This document shows positions 18,532 to 28,643 of a DNA stretch of 64,000 nt, piece after piece. A program made the position numbers and the translations under genes. Below the pieces are notes generated by a model. The model did not search any database and had not been told where the DNA came from. It saw nothing but the letters and a program-made list of their open reading frames with translations. This stretch comes from Methanolobus bombayensis (GTDB lineage Archaea > Halobacteriota > Methanosarcinia > Methanosarcinales > Methanosarcinaceae). How positions within the stretch are numbered: the stretch's first letter is position 1; each line of letters opens with the position of its first letter. The DNA is taken from assembly GCF_017873415.1 (NCBI RefSeq), contig NZ_JAGGKD010000002.1, positions 62,001 to 126,000 on the forward strand. Direction: 5' to 3'.

Positions 18532-21171
18532 AATATTTATATTATCATATTCAGGTTCTTTCGGAATCCTAAAAACAAAACTACTTCCTTCTCCGGGATT
18601 ACTCTGAACACTGATACTGCCTCCATGCATTTCAATGAATTTTTTAGCAATAGCCAGTCCCAGTCCGCTTCCTTTAAAATCATGATTTAAACATGGTTTG
18701 ATCTGCCTGAAAGGCTGGAAAAGTTTATCCATATCATTCAGTGAAATCCCTATACCTGTGTCCTGTATATTAAGATATACTGAACTGTCCACTGTACCTG
18801 CTTCAATTGTAACTTTTCCATTCTCCGGAGTAAACTTAATGGCATTACTTGCAAGATTGTAGATAATTTCCTTGAATTTAGTCCTGTCAGCAAATATCAT
18901 CTCTGGCAGAGAATTATATTTAAGTTCAAGGTCTACTCCTTTTTTCATGGCCATTGGCGTCACTGACATTTTTATTTCGTTGATGCTATCTGAAAGGTTG
19001 AATTTTTCATAGTTGAGTTCCACTCTTCCGGCTTCTATCTTTGAAAGGTCCAGAATATCATTGATTACATTCAGGAGGTGTTTTCCACTTTTTGAAATAT
19101 AATCTATATATTCAGTCTGTGCTTCATTTATTTCTCCGAAATCCCCTCCCTTTATAATTTCTGAAAATCCGATGATGGAATTAAGGGGAGTCCTTAGTTC
19201 ATGACTCATGGTTGCGAGGAATTCATTTTTGGCTAAGCTTGCCTCTTCTGCAGTGATCTTAGCTTTCAGCAGTTCATCCGAATATTTTTTCCTTTCAGTA
19301 ATATCTCTGCAGACACAAAACACGAGTTTTTTGCCACTATATGCCATAAGATTTGAGTTGATTTCAACATTAAGGATAGTTCCATCTTTACATTTCTGTT
19401 TTGTCTCAAACAATATACCCTGGAAATCTGAAGATTGGATCATATTGAGAAGATGGTCGCGGTCAAAATTAGCATCCCAATCCCACACATACATATTTTG
19501 AATTTCGCTGACAGTATATCCAAGCATTTCAGCAAAAGCCGGATTTGTCTCAAAGACACTTCCATCCATTTCCAGTATGACCATTCCATCCCTTGACTGT
19601 TCCATTAGAAGACGGCGCCAGTGAACTTCTTCAGAAAGTGCATTCTCCGATTTCAGGCGTTCAGAAATATCTTTAATGATGGCACAGTTATATTCTTCCT
19701 CTCCATAGATCATGTGATTGACAGAAATTTCGACAGGTAGCAATCTTTTTTCTTTTGTCAGATGCATGGAATGGAAAGTAAAACTCTTTTTTTCTGTGAC
19801 TAGTTTCCAGTGTTCATTCCACATATCTTCTGTGAAAACCGGATCAATATCCGGTACTGACATGGTCAAAAGTTCTTCTTTTGAATAGCCCAGCAAATCA
19901 CAGGCCGATTTGTTGGCAAAAAAGAATTCTCCGGTTTTCCTTGTCCAGAATACGGCATCGCTGAAATTCTCCAGTGAAAAACAAGCAAGATTCAATCCTT
20001 TTTCAGTCTTTTTACGTTCGGTTAGATCCCTTATGAAAGTACAGTCGTACTCTTTACCTTCATAATTCATGTAGTTGGAAATTATTTCAACAGGGCACAT
20101 TTCACCTGAATTAGTGCGAACATCAACTTCTGCAAGTGATGTCTTTTCATTACATAGTTTTTCCCAGTGTTCTTTCCATGATTCCTGTGTAAGTTCAGGA
20201 TCAAAGCTGAATACTGACATCGACAGCATTTCATCTTTAGAATAACCTGTTAGATCACACGCAGCTTTGTTAACATAAAATACATTTCCATTTTTCTCTA
20301 ACCATGCGACAGCATCCTTAGAATTTTCAAGTGAGTGACTTGCTTTTTTTAATTCTTCTTCTGCATTCTTCCTTTTCGTTATATTCCTGAAAAAAGTGCA
20401 GTGATATTCTTCTCCTTTGTAGTTCAGATAATTGACCGTTATTTCTACAGGCAGGATATTTCCAGATTTGGTGCGGACACTGGACTCATTAAAATATGTT
20501 TTGTTTGATCTCACATTTATCCAGTGTTCATCCCACATGGATGAAGTAAAATTTGGATTCACATCTGATACAGACATTGATAGTAGTTCTTCTTCAGTAT
20601 AACCAAGAAGGTTGCATGCGGCTTTGTTGACATAAAACATTTGTCCGTTTGATTTAACCCAGACTACCGGATCAAAAGCATTCTCAAGTGCAAAAAATGC
20701 CAGATGCAGATCTTTTTCAGTTCTTTTCTGTTCAGTTACATCACGAACCACGACATAATTCACATCTTTTTCTTTTTTAAGTGGGTCACTCCTGTAAATC
20801 TTTACATCGCGAACTTCACCACTTGAAAGCATGTGTTTTGAAAAAAAGTAATTTTTATCACCTGCATTCTTGCATTCAATGGAACTATTTTCCTTTCCTT
20901 TCCTTGATTCCATAATTACGGCATCTATATCACTGATATCCATTTTCTTCAGTTCTTCCAGTGACCATCCATAAAATTCAGAAGCAGTATGATTTGCATC
21001 AATGATCTTGCAAGTACTCTGGTCAATTAACAGTACCACTGTTCTGTCATTCTGAAAAAGGTCCCTGTAGGTTTCTTCATTTTTGAGAAAATAGTCTATC
21101 AAAGTTTCTTCATAGCAAAAGAGAGATGAATTATCTCCGGTCTGCTCCCAATGATACCTTTTTTTTCCCAT
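18517..21171 (-). CDS. Soluble multi-PAS sensor histidine kinase with a triplicated PAS unit
   Basis: An 884-residue cytosolic kinase: five PAS domains (about 25-150, 156-275, 276-395, 396-515, 520-640), H-box [16 protein letters not shown] (about 657-672), then an ATPase domain with NLASNAIKF, DTGIGIS and GSGLGLAIAKK. The second to fourth PAS domains are clear repeats of one another, each with the pattern SLEN-DAV-W, NK(A/S)ACDL-GY and PVEI--N---Y-GEEY. The final dozen residues (EYDNINIEQTD) are atypical and overlap the neighbouring kinase remnant in another frame, suggesting that the end was formed by recombination. No receiver domain or partner is present. Confidence 0.92.
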   Translation of the reverse strand: MGKKRYHWEQTGDNSSLFCYEETLIDYFLKNEETYRDLFQNDRTVVLLIDQSTCKIIDANHTASEFYGWSLEELKKMDISDIDAVIMESRKGKENSSIECKNAGDKNYFFSKHMLSSGEVRDVKIYRSDPLKKEKDVNYVVVRDVTEQKRTEKDLHLAFFALENAFDPVVWVKSNGQMFYVNKAACNLLGYTEEELLSMSVSDVNPNFTSSMWDEHWINVRSNKTYFNESSVRTKSGNILPVEITVNYLNYKGEEYHCTFFRNITKRKNAEEELKKASHSLENSKDAVAWLEKNGNVFYVNKAACDLTGYSKDEMLSMSVFSFDPELTQESWKEHWEKLCNEKTSLAEVDVRTNSGEMCPVEIISNYMNYEGKEYDCTFIRDLTERKKTEKGLNLACFSLENFSDAVFWTRKTGEFFFANKSACDLLGYSKEELLTMSVPDIDPVFTEDMWNEHWKLVTEKKSFTFHSMHLTKEKRLLPVEISVNHMIYGEEEYNCAIIKDISERLKSENALSEEVHWRRLLMEQSRDGMVILEMDGSVFETNPAFAEMLGYTVSEIQNMYVWDWDANFDRDHLLNMIQSSDFQGILFETKQKCKDGTILNVEINSNLMAYSGKKLVFCVCRDITERKKYSDELLKAKITAEEASLAKNEFLATMSHELRTPLNSIIGFSEIIKGGDFGEINEAQTEYIDYISKSGKHLLNVINDILDLSKIEAGRVELNYEKFNLSDSINEIKMSVTPMAMKKGVDLELKYNSLPEMIFADRTKFKEIIYNLASNAIKFTPENGKVTIEAGTVDSSVYLNIQDTGIGISLNDMDKLFQPFRQIKPCLNHDFKGSGLGLAIAKKFIEMHGGSISVQSNPGEGSSFVFRIPKEPEYDNINIEQTD

Positions 21172-21427
21172 AGGATCATCTAGCCTGTCTTAAAGTCAGA
21201 TCCGTCAACAGCAAAGACATCCGGAATATTGTATCAGACAACATACCAGAAGACAAAATCATTTGAAAATCTCTATCTTTTCAAAAGCATTTCCTGCCTT
21301 TAATTGACAGCAACCAACCCTGCGAATATTACTATTGAACCACTGTTATTTAAAGATGAATGATTTGATTTTTTAAGATTACAGTTGCATATGGGAAAGA
21401 TTCAGGAAAAAATGCTGAGTTAAAAAG

Positions 21428-24055
21428 TCAAAGAGCTTTTTTCAGTGTGATCCAGAACACACTTCCCTTTCCTTCAGGATTGTCCTCAACACCATATTCT
21501 CCATCATGCAGTTCGATTATACGTTTTACAATAGCAAGGCCTAATCCAGTTCCCTTTATTCCTTTTTTATCTGCACGCTGGAAACGGTTAAAGAGCAGGA
21601 CTTTATCGGAATCAGAGATTCCTGCTCCCCGGTCTGTAACAGTGACTTTCCACATCCTGTCAAGCTCTTTGAAAGTTATATCAATGGCACTTCTTAAAGG
21701 GCTGTATTTGATAGCATTTGACAATAGATTTGCAAAAACCTCTTCTATGATCGGATTAGCTACAGCAGGACAGGCACTAATTCCATATATATTCACTGTC
21801 TGATCATTTGTTTCTATTGTTTCCCTGAAACTATCAATGACCATTTTAAACACAGGTACCACGTCTATCTTTTCAAAACCAATGTCCTCTTCTTTCTGGA
21901 GTTTTGCAAGCTTGGTGGCAGTTTCAAGCATCTCTATCAATCTGTCATTGTTTTCCTTGACTTTCTGTGCCAGCATCCTTGATTGTTCATCGCTTGTTGT
22001 GTCAAGAAGTTCTTCTGTGTAACCTTTGACAACACTGGCCGGAGTGAGCAGATCGTGACGTATGATATCGGTGAACAGGTCTTTAAGTTCGTTTGATTTT
22101 TTGAGTTCAGATGCATATCTTTTTAGTCTTTCTTCAGCTTTCTTTCTCTCAGTGATGTTCCTGGCTACAGAAAGAATGGCCTTTTCGCCTTTGTATTCTA
22201 TAAGTCTGGAATTGAGTTCAAGCGGAAGCACGGATCCGTCTCTAAGCACAAAACTGATCTCAAAAATAACGCCTTTTTCCTTCATTATGCGTTCTGTGTA
22301 ACTATCCATCAGTAGTTTCATTTCAGGTTTTACAATATCATCAGGAGACATTTCAAGCATTTCTTCCCTTGTGTAACCAGTTGAAGAGACCATAGCTCTG
22401 TTCGCATCTATAAAATTACCATAAGGACTGCAGATATATATGAGGTCGTCAACGTTATTGAATACTGTTTTAAGGTTGTTCTCGGACTCGATCAGCATTG
22501 ATTCCATTCTTCTGTTTTCGGTTATGTCCTCACCTGAGCTGATAACTCCAATACGTTTACCGTTCTCATCTTCAACAGGAACATCATGCCAGAATATCAG
22601 TCTTTCTTCTCCATCTTTTGTAAGTATAAAGTTCTCAAAATATTGTGGGGGATCTAATTCGTGGTTAATAACCTTAACAAAATTACTTTTTGTTAGATCT
22701 CGGACACTTTCAGGAAGGAAATTATCAAACCATTTCTTTCCTATTATTTCGTCTTTATCATATCCGAGGACTTCAGCTCCTTTATTGTTAACGAAGATTA
22801 CTTCCTGATCGGGATTTACAATACCTATTATAGAACCTGCCACATCAAGATAATTGTAGAGTTTATCCCTTTCTATTTTAAGAAGCTCTTCAGTACGTTT
22901 TCTTTGGCTTATATCCCTTATTATGAGAAGTTCTGCCTTCTTTCCTTCATAATCGATAAGCGAGCCATTGATCTCAACAGAAATATTTTCATTTTCCCGG
23001 GTTGTTATATTCATGTCAAAGATTTTTTTGTCAGCTACTTTTAAGCTGCATAGTTTCATCCATTCTGAAGCTTTTTGTTCATCATTTGAAGGGCTGAATT
23101 TCATATAATTCTGGTTGACAATCTCTTCAAGGGTGTAACCTGTGAGTTCGGACATCTTTGAATTTGCAAATTTTATTATCCCGTCCTGAATTATCAGAAC
23201 TCCGTCATTTCCTTTTTCCACAATTGTTGAGTATTTCTTTTCGGATTCCAGAAGTTCCTGTTCGACAATTTTTGTTTCAGATATGTCTTTTCCCACGCAG
23301 ATAAACATGTCATTGTTGTCATCATCCAGAGGCTTGCATGTTATATTCATAGGAACTTTTTCCCCGTTCCTGCACAAATGCTCTAACTCACATTCAGAAC
23401 GTCCTTTTTTAGCTGCTTCTTCTATTATAGAAGGGATTTCATTATTGGTGACACACTGGTTAATGAGTTCTGATATGTTCATTTTGTGAAGCTCGTCAGA
23501 TGAGTGTCCTGTACAGGTTTCAAAATTAACATTAAAATCAACTATGTTTCCTTTATTGTCAACCATGAAAATGTAATCTTCAAGTTTATTGTAACAATCC
23601 CTCAGTTTTCTTTCAAAGGTTTTAAGTTCTACTATTTCTTCCCTTTTTTCAAAAGCAAGCGTTACAAGCTTTGTTATCATTCCAAGTATTTTTTCGTATT
23701 CTTCAATTCTGGTCCTGTTATCATGAACATCAGGTTGCAGTCCTTTGAGGCTAAGCTCTATAAACCCATTATTTTTTCCATTAATAACAATATCATTAAC
23801 AAGTACCATATCATGGTTAGCACAAGCCGAATATTTGCATTCTTTTCCAAGTAATCCGATCTTGATCGATACAAATTCCGGTCCATTAAAAAGATATTTG
23901 ACCCTGTCTGTAAGCAACTTCAGGGATTTTTCTAAAGTTGGTTCATTTAATAAAACTTCAAAGACATTCGTAACGTTGGTAATTACGCTTTCGTTATTTT
24001 TTGTATATCCATTCATCTCCCATTTTCCCCATGAGCGAACAAATGGCAGGTGCAT
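21428..24055 (-). CDS. Soluble sensor histidine kinase with N-terminal GAF-like and four PAS domains
   Basis: An 875-residue kinase. The first 140 residues look like a degenerate GAF-type domain. Four PAS domains follow (about 150-265, 270-390, 395-520, 525-645) with PAC endings such as DISQRKR and NITERKKAEE. The phosphoacceptor helix is RHDLLTPASVVKGY, the less common HDLLTP form, and the ATPase domain has [18 protein letters not shown] and [12 protein letters not shown]. This catalytic core belongs to a different subgroup from the SHELRTP kinases around it. The start is uncertain: the frame opens at 24055, but the ATG at 24016 (MNGYTKN) is a plausible alternative. Confidence 0.9.
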   Translation of the reverse strand: MHLPFVRSWGKWEMNGYTKNNESVITNVTNVFEVLLNEPTLEKSLKLLTDRVKYLFNGPEFVSIKIGLLGKECKYSACANHDMVLVNDIVINGKNNGFIELSLKGLQPDVHDNRTRIEEYEKILGMITKLVTLAFEKREEIVELKTFERKLRDCYNKLEDYIFMVDNKGNIVDFNVNFETCTGHSSDELHKMNISELINQCVTNNEIPSIIEEAAKKGRSECELEHLCRNGEKVPMNITCKPLDDDNNDMFICVGKDISETKIVEQELLESEKKYSTIVEKGNDGVLIIQDGIIKFANSKMSELTGYTLEEIVNQNYMKFSPSNDEQKASEWMKLCSLKVADKKIFDMNITTRENENISVEINGSLIDYEGKKAELLIIRDISQRKRTEELLKIERDKLYNYLDVAGSIIGIVNPDQEVIFVNNKGAEVLGYDKDEIIGKKWFDNFLPESVRDLTKSNFVKVINHELDPPQYFENFILTKDGEERLIFWHDVPVEDENGKRIGVISSGEDITENRRMESMLIESENNLKTVFNNVDDLIYICSPYGNFIDANRAMVSSTGYTREEMLEMSPDDIVKPEMKLLMDSYTERIMKEKGVIFEISFVLRDGSVLPLELNSRLIEYKGEKAILSVARNITERKKAEERLKRYASELKKSNELKDLFTDIIRHDLLTPASVVKGYTEELLDTTSDEQSRMLAQKVKENNDRLIEMLETATKLAKLQKEEDIGFEKIDVVPVFKMVIDSFRETIETNDQTVNIYGISACPAVANPIIEEVFANLLSNAIKYSPLRSAIDITFKELDRMWKVTVTDRGAGISDSDKVLLFNRFQRADKKGIKGTGLGLAIVKRIIELHDGEYGVEDNPEGKGSVFWITLKKAL

Positions 24056-24260
24056 TCACTAAATGCATAAATTAGTAAATCTCCACACTAACCTATCTAT
24101 TTTATGCTTTTTTATGTTATAAATATATCTGCAAAAAGTATTTTTATAAATATATTCAACTTTATTTGAGACTAATTATACTATCTGAAACGAAAACGGA
24201 ATTGGATCGCAGAATTATTCTTTAAATACTAACAAGGAAAAAGTTATATTTTTCTTCATT

Positions 24261-25547
24261 TTAATTGTACAGATATTCTTCAACAAAAAATGTGTTTGCA
24301 GAAGATACTGATTCTATTATCTCAAGGTAATCTGCATTATCAATACCATCTGAATTTTCAACAAATTCCTTATTTGCTTGTTGCAATGCTTCTACTCCGA
24401 TTGTTTCATATAATGTGTATGTCAGAGAAAATGCTTTCTTGTATCCGAAATCCACATGTTCCTCAGTATCAGTGTTGAGAGTTTTCGGGGTACTCCAGTC
24501 TGAAAGAGGGAAATCATGTTCACCATATAGGTTTTCGTACTTTCTGAGAAAACGGTCACGCCTTGATTCAGCTTCTTCCGGTTCAATTTCGCTTAGCACT
24601 ATGTATGCATAAAGGTCAGCATAACCTTCATCCATCCATAGCTGGTCGAAGTTGCAGGCACGTGTCCAGTAATGTGCCAGCTCATGAACCAGAATTCCAT
24701 GGTTTGAAGTGTAAAGTAGCCAGATTCCGTTGCTTCCCTGATTATAACCGCCATAGCCACCTGTCTCTGTCAGGTTTGCCTGTGTTATGGTTATATTATA
24801 CTCAGGTGGGTATGCAATTCCCCAGTTTTTCTCAAGCAGGTTCAGGCTTTCAATTGTTGTCTTCATTATGTCCTGTGCCCACTGTTCTTCTCCTTCCCAG
24901 TACCTGATCTCAATATCAACATCACGTTCTGTAAGGTGAGCTGTATCTTTTAATGTGAGGCGTTGTGAAGCTCTTACTGAGTTTACTTTACATGCTTTAT
25001 TCCAATCCTGTCCCTTTTCGAATATGTAAACACTTGAATACAATTTATCTTCTACTCTGTAATCATTCCTGCTAAGATGGGTTTCAAATTCAGAAGGAAC
25101 TTCAAGGGTTACTTCAACGTTGTCACCATATTCATTCATTGTGAATACAGCTGTATTCTTATTAATCTCGATCTCATATTCCACATAAAATCTGTAACTG
25201 TCTTCGTACCAGACCTTGTTGTTAAAATAAAAGACATAATATCCTTCATCAACCATGTTGAAAGCCATGCTTCTTTCATCATCGAAAACTTTGATGCAAT
25301 TTGCTCCATCAGGAAGATAAGCATTGTAATTGGAGTAGTATCCTCTCCAGTATTTTGTATCAGGATTATTGTTATGGAATGTGATCTCTCTTGATACTTT
25401 GACTATTCCTTCCTCTGGAATAAGTTCATAACTGGAGCTTACATCAGTGAAAATATTATTGCCTGATGCGGCTGTTAGGTTAATAGTGCACAGGAATAAG
25501 AAGAGCATGGTTCCTGCAAGTATCTGACGTTTTTTAGAAGATCCCAT
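24261..25547 (-). CDS. Exported peptidase-MA/M1-like zinc metallopeptidase
   Basis: A 428-residue secreted protein. A signal peptide (about 1-28) is followed by a beta-rich N-terminal domain and a gluzincin core with H288-E-L-A-H292 and WMDEGYADLY, whose Glu307 would be the third zinc ligand. The spacing HExxH-x14-E is shorter than the x18 of classical M1 aminopeptidases, as in some Peptidase_MA-like families. It probably cleaves peptides or surface proteins outside the cell; the substrate is unknown. It stands alone with AT-rich sequence on both sides. Confidence 0.82.
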   Translation of the reverse strand: MGSSKKRQILAGTMLFLFLCTINLTAASGNNIFTDVSSSYELIPEEGIVKVSREITFHNNNPDTKYWRGYYSNYNAYLPDGANCIKVFDDERSMAFNMVDEGYYVFYFNNKVWYEDSYRFYVEYEIEINKNTAVFTMNEYGDNVEVTLEVPSEFETHLSRNDYRVEDKLYSSVYIFEKGQDWNKACKVNSVRASQRLTLKDTAHLTERDVDIEIRYWEGEEQWAQDIMKTTIESLNLLEKNWGIAYPPEYNITITQANLTETGGYGGYNQGSNGIWLLYTSNHGILVHELAHYWTRACNFDQLWMDEGYADLYAYIVLSEIEPEEAESRRDRFLRKYENLYGEHDFPLSDWSTPKTLNTDTEEHVDFGYKKAFSLTYTLYETIGVEALQQANKEFVENSDGIDNADYLEIIESVSSANTFFVEEYLYN

Positions 25548-25816
25548 TACTATCTATGTGTAGAACTTAATGTTCACTATTTAATGCGTTATGACATCAA
25601 AATTTAAATCGTGTACATGAAAATAGGAATTTTGTACATGGAATTATAATAATTCAGTTAAAATTATAAATTTATGTGCAACTGTTTGTTTTTTATGTAT
25701 TCTTATGTGCAATCATCAATTGCTGATTTTTGCATAGGTCACTGTTACCATGTGCCATAATAGCAAATCATTTAAAGATGTACTACCATGAGAGGATATT
25801 TTGCGGAGATGTTCCA

Positions 25817-27118
25817 ATGAGATACTGGCAGCCAAAATATGAGACCATGAAAAAAGACGAACTTGCCGAACTGCAACTAAAACGCTTGAAGAAGACGGCT
25901 GCGGCAGTCTATAATAACGTTCCTTTCTACAGGGAGAAGTTCAGGCAACTTGGTATAAATCCTGGTGATATCAAGTCAATAGATGATATCAGTAAATTAC
26001 CATCCACAAGGAAAACCGACCTCAGAGACAATTATCCGTTTGGTCTTTTTGCAGTACCTAAAGAGGAAATAGTAAGGATACACGCATCCTCGGGTACCAG
26101 CGGAAAGCCAACAGTTGTAGGATATACACAGAATGATATTGATACATGGTCAGATCTTATGGCAAGGAATCTTACCATGGTAGGTCTTGATAAAAGCGAT
26201 GTTTTCCAGAATGCTGTGAATTATGGCCTTTTCACAGGTGGACTTGGTTTTCATTATGGTGTTGAAAGAATGGGAGCGATGGCAGTTCCAAGCGGAACCG
26301 GTAATACATGCAGGCAACTTGAAATGATGATGGATTTTGGTGTCACTGCAATGCACTGTACTCCATCTTACGCACTCTATCTTGCAGAAACAGCTGCTGA
26401 AATGGATATTGTGAATAAGCTTTCTCTGAGAGTTGGCTGCTTTGGAGCGGAACCCTGGTCTGCGAATACCAGGAAACAGCTTGAAAGTGCTCTGAACATC
26501 AAAGCCTACGACTCCTATGGTCTTTCAGAACTAATGGGTCCTGGTGTTGCTTTTGAATGTGAGGAACAGGATGGTCTTCACATATGGAGTGATCATTTCT
26601 ATGTTGAAGTTCTGGATGAGAACGGTGAGCAGGTTGCAGAAGGCGAAAAAGGAGAACTTGTACTCACATCCTTAACCAAGGAAGCCCTTCCGATCATAAG
26701 ATACAGAACCGGTGACATTACACGTCTTCTTGAGAGTGAATGTTCATGTGGTCGTACAACACCACGTATCTCAAGGCTTCTTGGAAGGGCAGATGACATG
26801 CTCATTGTAAGAGGTATCAACGTTTTCCCATCACAGATTGAGGATGTCATTGTGGACATTCCTGAAGTTACAGAACATTTCCAGGTACTTCTTGACAGGA
26901 ATGCCAAGATGCTGGATGAAATAACTGTTAAGGTTGAACTTGAGGAAAATGCATTTACAGGTGAACTAAAAGACCTTGCAGCAGTCCGCAAACATGTTGA
27001 GAATGAACTCAAGAGTGTTCTCAACATCAGGACGAATGTGGAACTTGCTGAAAAAGGTTCTATTCCCAGAACGGCAGGTAAATCACAGAAAGTTGTTGAC
27101 AGAAGGAATGCTATCTGA
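25817..27118 (+). CDS. Phenylacetate-CoA ligase family protein (PaaK-like)
   Basis: A 433-residue AMP-forming aryl/acyl-CoA ligase. Family motifs are NNVPFYREKF (about 35-44), the ATP loop HASSGTSGKPTVVGYT (about 93-108), the SYGLSE signature of the adenylation site, YRTGDITRL, and the RGINVFPSQIE hinge to the C-terminal domain. It activates an aryl or acyl acid with ATP and CoA. In methanogens such ligases work with indolepyruvate:ferredoxin oxidoreductase to assimilate aryl acetates into aromatic amino acids; no such oxidoreductase lies beside it here. The frame extends upstream to 25730, but the ATG at 25817 has a GGAG site and matches the family start. The marker-8 gene follows after 36 bp. 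Confidence 0.92.
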   Translation: MRYWQPKYETMKKDELAELQLKRLKKTAAAVYNNVPFYREKFRQLGINPGDIKSIDDISKLPSTRKTDLRDNYPFGLFAVPKEEIVRIHASSGTSGKPTVVGYTQNDIDTWSDLMARNLTMVGLDKSDVFQNAVNYGLFTGGLGFHYGVERMGAMAVPSGTGNTCRQLEMMMDFGVTAMHCTPSYALYLAETAAEMDIVNKLSLRVGCFGAEPWSANTRKQLESALNIKAYDSYGLSELMGPGVAFECEEQDGLHIWSDHFYVEVLDENGEQVAEGEKGELVLTSLTKEALPIIRYRTGDITRLLESECSCGRTTPRISRLLGRADDMLIVRGINVFPSQIEDVIVDIPEVTEHFQVLLDRNAKMLDEITVKVELEENAFTGELKDLAAVRKHVENELKSVLNIRTNVELAEKGSIPRTAGKSQKVVDRRNAI

Positions 27119-27154
27119 TTACTTTGGTTCAATCTCATATATTAAGGTGAAAAT

Positions 27155-28003
27155 ATGGCTCATGTAATGGAAATTCTCGGAAAGGCCAGAGTTGTTGTAG
27201 AAGATGGAAAGGTCACTGAAGTTGGTGAACCTTTGATTGGCTGGTGCCCTATTTTTGACAAAGCCCGTGGCATAACTGAGATCACAAAGGATGAGATCAG
27301 GAAGAATATGGAATTCCGCATCAAAGATTTCGGTCTCTTCACAAATAAACGTCAGTTAGATATGGATATTTTCGTAGGATTTGGTGCTTCCGAGACGATG
27401 ATGACAGGCCTTAACCGTGGTCTGCTGGATACAACTGTCACTGCATGCGATGGTGCAGGAACTGTAATATCCAACAATCCAAACCTTGTTCAGGGAATGG
27501 GTGCACGCATTTCAGGTCTTGTTGAAACAGAACCTATAGATGAGACCATAAATGGAATTAATGAGCGTGGTGGAATTGTTCTTGATCCGTCAAATGCAAA
27601 TATTGATCCTGTTGCAGGTGCCAGGAAGGCAGCACAGCTTGGTTACAAAAAAATAGCAGTTACAGTTGTTTTCCCTGAAACTGCAAAAGAGCTGCGTAAG
27701 CTTGAAAAGGAACTTGACCTTGAGCTTGTTATTATAGGTGCACATGTAACAGGTATTGACAGGCAGATGGCACAGGATCTGCTGGATTCTGCGGATATTG
27801 TAACGAGCTGTGCTTCGAAACATGTACGTGAATTGGTAAAACCACTTGTGCAAGTAGGCAGTTCGGTTCCTCTTTTTGGACTTACACAGCGTGGAAAGGA
27901 GTTGCTTCTGGAAAGGGCAAAAGAAGTTGAATCGCCGCTGTTTGTCAGTTCCTCAAAGCTTCCTTCATTACCTGAAAAGAAACAGCCGAAAAAACTGGTT
28001 TGA
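27155..28003 (+). CDS. Methanogenesis marker protein 8 (DUF2099 family)
   Basis: The 282-residue sequence matches the pattern I associate with methanogenesis marker protein 8: HVMEILGKARVVVEDGKVTE-VGEPLIGWCP, FVGFGASETMMTGL, CDGAGTVISNNP-LVQGMG and the DIVTSCASKHVRE segment. The family is largely confined to methanogens and its biochemical role is unknown. There are conserved Cys residues (C51 in GWCP, C in CDGAG, C in SCAS) that might bind metal or a cluster. An AGGTGA site precedes the ATG. Position directly after a PaaK-like ligase suggests co-transcription, which may hint at a link to acyl-CoA chemistry (inference). Confidence 0.85.
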   Translation: MAHVMEILGKARVVVEDGKVTEVGEPLIGWCPIFDKARGITEITKDEIRKNMEFRIKDFGLFTNKRQLDMDIFVGFGASETMMTGLNRGLLDTTVTACDGAGTVISNNPNLVQGMGARISGLVETEPIDETINGINERGGIVLDPSNANIDPVAGARKAAQLGYKKIAVTVVFPETAKELRKLEKELDLELVIIGAHVTGIDRQMAQDLLDSADIVTSCASKHVRELVKPLVQVGSSVPLFGLTQRGKELLLERAKEVESPLFVSSSKLPSLPEKKQPKKLV

Positions 28004-28052
28004 TTAACCGTTTTTTCTTTTATTTTTGGATATTATTGTCAGGTTGCATATT

Positions 28053-28469
28053 TCATTTTTCAGGAATTTTAAGCCTGTTTTTCTTTCTGTATGTCATTCC
28101 GTTGAATATTGCAACGATGTCTCCTCTGTCGTCAGTTACGTTTACTACATAGGTTGATATTTTAGGATTGATGGAAGTTTCCTTAGCTTCTGCATAAAGG
28201 GTACCTTCCGTTGCGGCTTTAACAAAGGATATATCTGCATTGATTGCCACAGCAACGTTTCCATAGGAGTTTGAAGCTGCAGCAAATACCATATCCGCCA
28301 GTGTGAAGATGGCTCCACCATGTACTGTTTCCAGAACATTTAGATGTTTTCTTTCAATCTTCATCTCTGCTTTAGCATAGCCTTTTGAGACTTCGGTCAA
28401 TTTCATTCCTGAATTTGATGCAAAGCATTCCTGTGCGAAATATCTCTGTATGTCATCAATATTTTCCAT
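28053..28469 (-). CDS. PaaI-type hotdog-fold thioesterase
   Basis: About 138 residues with the single hotdog domain of the PaaI/4HBT group. The signature LNVLETVHGGAIFTLADMVFAAASNSYG contains the HGG turn and catalytic Asp. The protein would hydrolyse aryl- or acyl-CoA thioesters in the cytosol. It is convergent with the PaaK-like/marker-8 pair, consistent with recycling CoA from overloaded acyl-CoA pools. The frame opens at 28481, but a GAGGGT site favours the ATG at 28469. Confidence 0.88.
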   Translation of the reverse strand: MENIDDIQRYFAQECFASNSGMKLTEVSKGYAKAEMKIERKHLNVLETVHGGAIFTLADMVFAAASNSYGNVAVAINADISFVKAATEGTLYAEAKETSINPKISTYVVNVTDDRGDIVAIFNGMTYRKKNRLKIPEK

Positions 28470-28621
28470 ATTTACCCTCATTTGAATATTGTCCTTTAAA
28501 TTTGTCTTTCTGCTACTTATCTATTGTTAAATTATCAAGTTAACTGTTCGTAATTACACAAATAATGTTATGATTAATCATGACAAATATCAGCAAACTA
28601 TATATACTATAGGAGAATAGT

Positions 28622-28643
28622 CTATCATGATAAAACATGATAG
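28622..28643. promoter_or_regulatory. Perfect inverted repeat downstream of a TATA box (candidate operator)
   Basis: CTATCATG and CATGATAG form 8-bp perfect arms around a six-base ATAAAA centre. A TATATATA-type TATA box lies at about 28598-28607, so the repeat covers the expected transcription start. The architecture fits repressor binding over the start site. The second arm contains the ATG of the small frame at 28637. Confidence 0.4.

Noticed and set aside
28598-28643. CRISPR-like or integrase attachment site
   Set aside because: Only one inverted repeat is present with no spacer array or integrase; a promoter/operator explains it better.
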